A DNA stretch of 7,331 nt, from assembly GCA_050486105.1 (NCBI GenBank), contig JBJHCR010000315.1, forward strand, positions 1 to 7,331, read 5' to 3'. The notes under the pieces were generated by a model. It saw only the letters and a program-made list of their open reading frames with translations. It ran no database searches and was not told the DNA's origin. Below are positions 5,821 through 7,331 of the stretch, in pieces. Position numbers and translations under genes: made by a program. Positions within the stretch are counted from its first letter, which is position 1. The number at the start of each line of letters is the position of its first letter. Source of the stretch: JAEXNA01 sp050486105. GTDB taxonomy: Bacteria > Vulcanimicrobiota > Xenobia > Xenobiales > JADMJV01.

Positions 5821-6419
5821 GTGACCCCAAAATCAACTCAAGATGACCGAGACCCAGCTCAATACCTAAAGGGCAAGGAGCAGCTCCTGTGGTCTGGACG
5901 ACCGAGTGTCAAGGGGCCTCCCGGTCGGGCCGAGAGCTATGTCAGATTTTTTGGATATCTCTGCGTTCTCATCTTGATCGGCTATCTGGCCTTTTTCTGG
6001 ATCAAACGCGATGAGATGGAAGGGGCTTGGGGCTTAGCCCTCCTTCTGATGTTCTTCCCCGCCGGAGGGATCGTCATGCTCCTTAGCGTCGTCCCAAGAA
6101 TTGTCCGAGCCGGGTACGAGGGTACCAGGTATGCGGTCACCGACAAACAGGCCTTCATTCTTCGGGGCCTAGGCAAATTAGAACTCATGCGCTTTTCCAT
6201 CCCACCTGATGAGGAAATCTTGGTTAAGGAAGAGTCCAAAGGACACTTTCGGGTCCGGTTCCTTTTTTATCAAGCCGANNNNNNNNNNGAAAGTACAACC
6301 GAGTCTATGGCTTCGAGCGCCTCTCCGAAGAAGAGGCGCATGCCGCGGCCGAAGCCCTGAAAACAATTCGTGGAAAAGCCGGAGCCAAAGGCAAGGTCGA
6401 CATCAAGCAGCTCTCGTAG
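5821..6419 (+). CDS. PH-like (bPH-type) two-TM membrane protein, interrupted by an assembly gap
   Basis: From GTG 5821, residues 20-27 read EQLLWSGR, an opening often seen in bacterial PH-like membrane proteins. Two membrane segments follow (about 41-60 and 69-91), then a beta-rich PH-like part with the YAVTDKQAFILRG pattern (104-116). At residue 152 the sequence enters ten N. Reading straight through the N in the original frame stops at 6358-6360 with an implausible Ser/Lys/Arg-rich tail. The frame beginning at AAG 6291 instead gives YGFERLSEEEAHAAAEALKTI and stops at TAG 6417-6419, a typical end for this family. So the gene is intact, and the true gap length should be 2 modulo 3, not 10. 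Such proteins sit in the membrane with a soluble PH-like fold; the exact role is unknown. It faces away from the Cys/Pro/Arg-rich gene. Confidence 0.78.
6279..6288. other. Assembly gap (10 N)
   Basis: A run of ten N, a common placeholder for a scaffold join of unknown size. It falls inside the PH-like gene and shifts its apparent frame. Confidence 0.99.
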
Positions 6420-6441
6420 AATCCTACTCAAGTTGACCCTT

Positions 6442-6457
6442 CAAGAGAACCCTCTTG
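6442..6457 (+). repeat. Small hairpin after the PH-like gene
   Basis: CAAGAG (6442-6447) and CTCTTG (6452-6457) pair perfectly around AACC. There is no T-tract, so termination by it alone is unlikely. TTGACC (6433-6438) just upstream could be a -35 element for csoR, but I find no matching -10. Confidence 0.35.
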
Positions 6458-6461
6458 CTCT

Positions 6462-6489
6462 CACCCCTCCCCTGGGAGGGTTGGGGGTG
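6462..6489. promoter_or_regulatory. GC-rich nested inverted repeat in the csoR leader, possible operator or dispersed repeat
   Basis: CCCTCCC (6465-6471) and GGGAGGG (6474-6480) pair around CT, and CACCCC (6462-6467) can pair further out with GGGGTG (6484-6489). CsoR operators are known to be GC-rich dyads with C-run and G-run halves, and this one ends 21 nt before the csoR ATG, so it fits as an autoregulatory site. Similar C/G-run palindromes are also common as dispersed repeats in many genomes, which is the main alternative. Confidence 0.4.
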
Positions 6490-6510
6490 TACGCGACGAA
6501 TCTCTCGACC

Positions 6511-6783
6511 ATGGAGTCAAATCCTAAGCAAAAAATCTTGAATCGCCTCAAGAGCGCTCGCGGTCATCTGGACAAGGTGCTCAGCATGGCCGAAGAGGAT
6601 CGTTACTGCATCGACATCCTCCAACAACTCTCGGCGGTGCAGTCAGCACTCAACAAAACGTCAGAACTCCTCTTGGAGCGCCACCTGAATAGTTGCGTCT
6701 CCCAGGCGGTGCGAAGCGATGACCCCGAGAGACGCGAAAAGGTTCTGTCTGAACTACTCTTGATCTATAAGAAAAATGCTTAA
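6511..6783 (+). CDS. csoR: CsoR-family Cu(I)-sensing transcriptional repressor
   Basis: A 90-aa all-helical protein, the normal length of the family (formerly DUF156). The core signature is present: an N-terminal RLKSARGHL helix, YCIDILQQLSAV (32-43) and LERHLNSCV (55-63). C33, H58 and C62 have the spacing of the Cys-His-Cys Cu(I) ligands of Mycobacterium tuberculosis CsoR (C36, H61, C65). This trio separates it from nickel/cobalt RcnR (extra His) and persulfide-sensing CstR (no His). In the known mechanism Cu(I) binding releases the protein from its operator and opens expression of copper efflux. I chose ATG 6511 because the family begins about here; the in-frame upstream region (from 6370) runs through the PH-like gene tail and the inverted repeat. 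No good Shine-Dalgarno is visible. The copper ATPase starts 4 nt after its stop, so the two form an operon. Confidence 0.93.
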   Translation: MESNPKQKILNRLKSARGHLDKVLSMAEEDRYCIDILQQLSAVQSALNKTSELLLERHLNSCVSQAVRSDDPERREKVLSELLLIYKKNA

Positions 6784-6787
6784 GGCG

Positions 6788-7331
6788 ATGAGCGATTGCT
6801 GCGGGGGCCACCAGCCCTCATCTCCAAGTCGAGAGACCCATGAGGCTTTCACTGACCCCGTATGCGGCATGCGGGTCGGCCCTGACGCGCCCCATTCGTA
6901 CCGCTACCAAGACCAGGAATATCGGTTCTGTCGCCAAGGCTGCCTGGACAAATTCGTTGCCAACCCCGAACAGTTTCTTTCTCCCAAACCTCTCACCCCA
7001 AAAGACTTAGAGAGCCTGGCGAAAGTTAAGCACATCTGCCCTATGTGTCCCGAGGTGGAGAACCTGGGCCCGGGGAGTTGCCCGAGTTGCGGCATGGCCC
7101 TAGAACCTGAAGCCCCTATACTCCCGGGTCGGCGCACCGAGTATACCTGCCCCATGCACCCCAAGGTAACCTCTGAAAGCCCTGGACCTTGCCCTATCTG
7201 TGGCTTGGCTCTGGAACCCCAAACGGTCTTGCTCGAAGAACCGGAGAGCGCCGAACTGGTGGACATGCGCAGGCGTTTTGGCCTGTCTTTAGTCTTCACT
7301 CTGCCCATTATGGTGATCGCCATGGGCGATA
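6788..7331 (+). CDS. copA: Copper-transporting P1B-type ATPase with YHS and two heavy-metal-binding domains (N-terminal part)
   Basis: ATG 6788 follows the csoR stop by 4 nt; 181 codons are visible before the window ends, still in frame. The order is: Cys/His-rich start (MSDCCGGH); YHS domain with DPVCGM (23-28), C48 and C52; first heavy-metal-binding domain with CPMC (84-87) and CPSCGMALEP (98 on); second such domain with CPMH (121-124) and CPICGLALEP (135 on); then RRRFGLSLVFTLPIMVIAMGD, the start of the first membrane helix of a CopA/CopB-type pump. In known relatives the enzyme couples ATP hydrolysis to Cu export from the cytoplasm, and the N-terminal domains bind or hand over metal. The catalytic DKTGT loop and the transmembrane CPC or CPH site are beyond the window, so Cu(I) against Cu(II) or silver preference cannot be read here, although the adjacent csoR points to Cu(I). 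Confidence 0.93.
   Translation, partial: MSDCCGGHQPSSPSRETHEAFTDPVCGMRVGPDAPHSYRYQDQEYRFCRQGCLDKFVANPEQFLSPKPLTPKDLESLAKVKHICPMCPEVENLGPGSCPSCGMALEPEAPILPGRRTEYTCPMHPKVTSESPGPCPICGLALEPQTVLLEEPESAELVDMRRRFGLSLVFTLPIMVIAMGD

Noticed and set aside
6301..6360. Ser/Lys/Arg-rich C-terminus of the PH-like protein read straight through the N gap
   Set aside because: It is a frame artefact of the ten-N placeholder. The other frame gives a family-like end at 6417-6419.
6474..6489. G-quadruplex in the csoR leader
   Set aside because: Only three G-runs of three or more occur close together; the simple inverted repeat explains the pattern.
6904..7323. 139-aa minus-strand frame
   Set aside because: It lies entirely inside the copper ATPase gene, whose YHS and metal-binding motifs are unmistakable.
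1..7331. CRISPR array, insertion sequence, integrase, tRNA or defence system
   Set aside because: I found no evenly spaced direct repeats, transposase motifs, terminal inverted repeats, cloverleaf-like segments or recognisable defence domains.

Overview
The window looks like a chromosomal stretch from an uncultured Gram-negative-type bacterium. A run of ten N (6279-6288) marks a draft or metagenome scaffold join, GC is moderate to high by eye, and there is an exported lipoprotein. I could not place it in a phylum: zinc-ribbon membrane proteins, large Ig-rich lipoproteins and PH-like membrane proteins of this style occur in several poorly cultured lineages.

Layout. 1-114: C-terminal tail of a protein with CxxCxGxG (DnaJ-type zinc-finger-like) repeats. 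115-265: leader with a strong GC-rich hairpin. 266-1864: a 532-aa membrane protein that is an internal tandem duplication, each half carrying a helical segment, a four-Cys zinc ribbon and about four membrane segments. 1865-2191: spacer with a weak candidate small Cys-containing ORF and a candidate promoter. 2192-5098: a 968-aa lipoprotein with an N-terminal Ig-like module, a helical region with a Gly-rich hydrophobic hairpin, a DUF1566/Lcl_C-like domain and C-terminal beta/Ig-like domains. 5117-5148: a textbook terminator that can serve both strands. 5184-5522, minus strand: a very unusual 112-aa Cys/Pro/Arg-rich protein with a near-ideal ribosome binding site. 5523-5820: divergent regulatory region with a perfect inverted repeat. 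5821-6419: a PH-like two-TM membrane protein broken only by the N gap. 6511-6783: a CsoR-type Cu(I)-sensing repressor. 6788 to the window end: N-terminal part of a YHS/HMBD-type copper P1B-ATPase.

The last two genes are a recognisable copper-resistance operon: a repressor with the Cys-His-Cys Cu(I) site, 4 nt ahead of the efflux pump it should control, with a GC-rich inverted repeat in the leader as a possible operator. The other genes show no clear metabolic link. I see no CRISPR array, tRNA, rRNA, insertion sequence or integrase. The least explained items are the Cys/Pro/Arg-rich protein, the duplicated zinc-ribbon membrane protein and the large lipoprotein.
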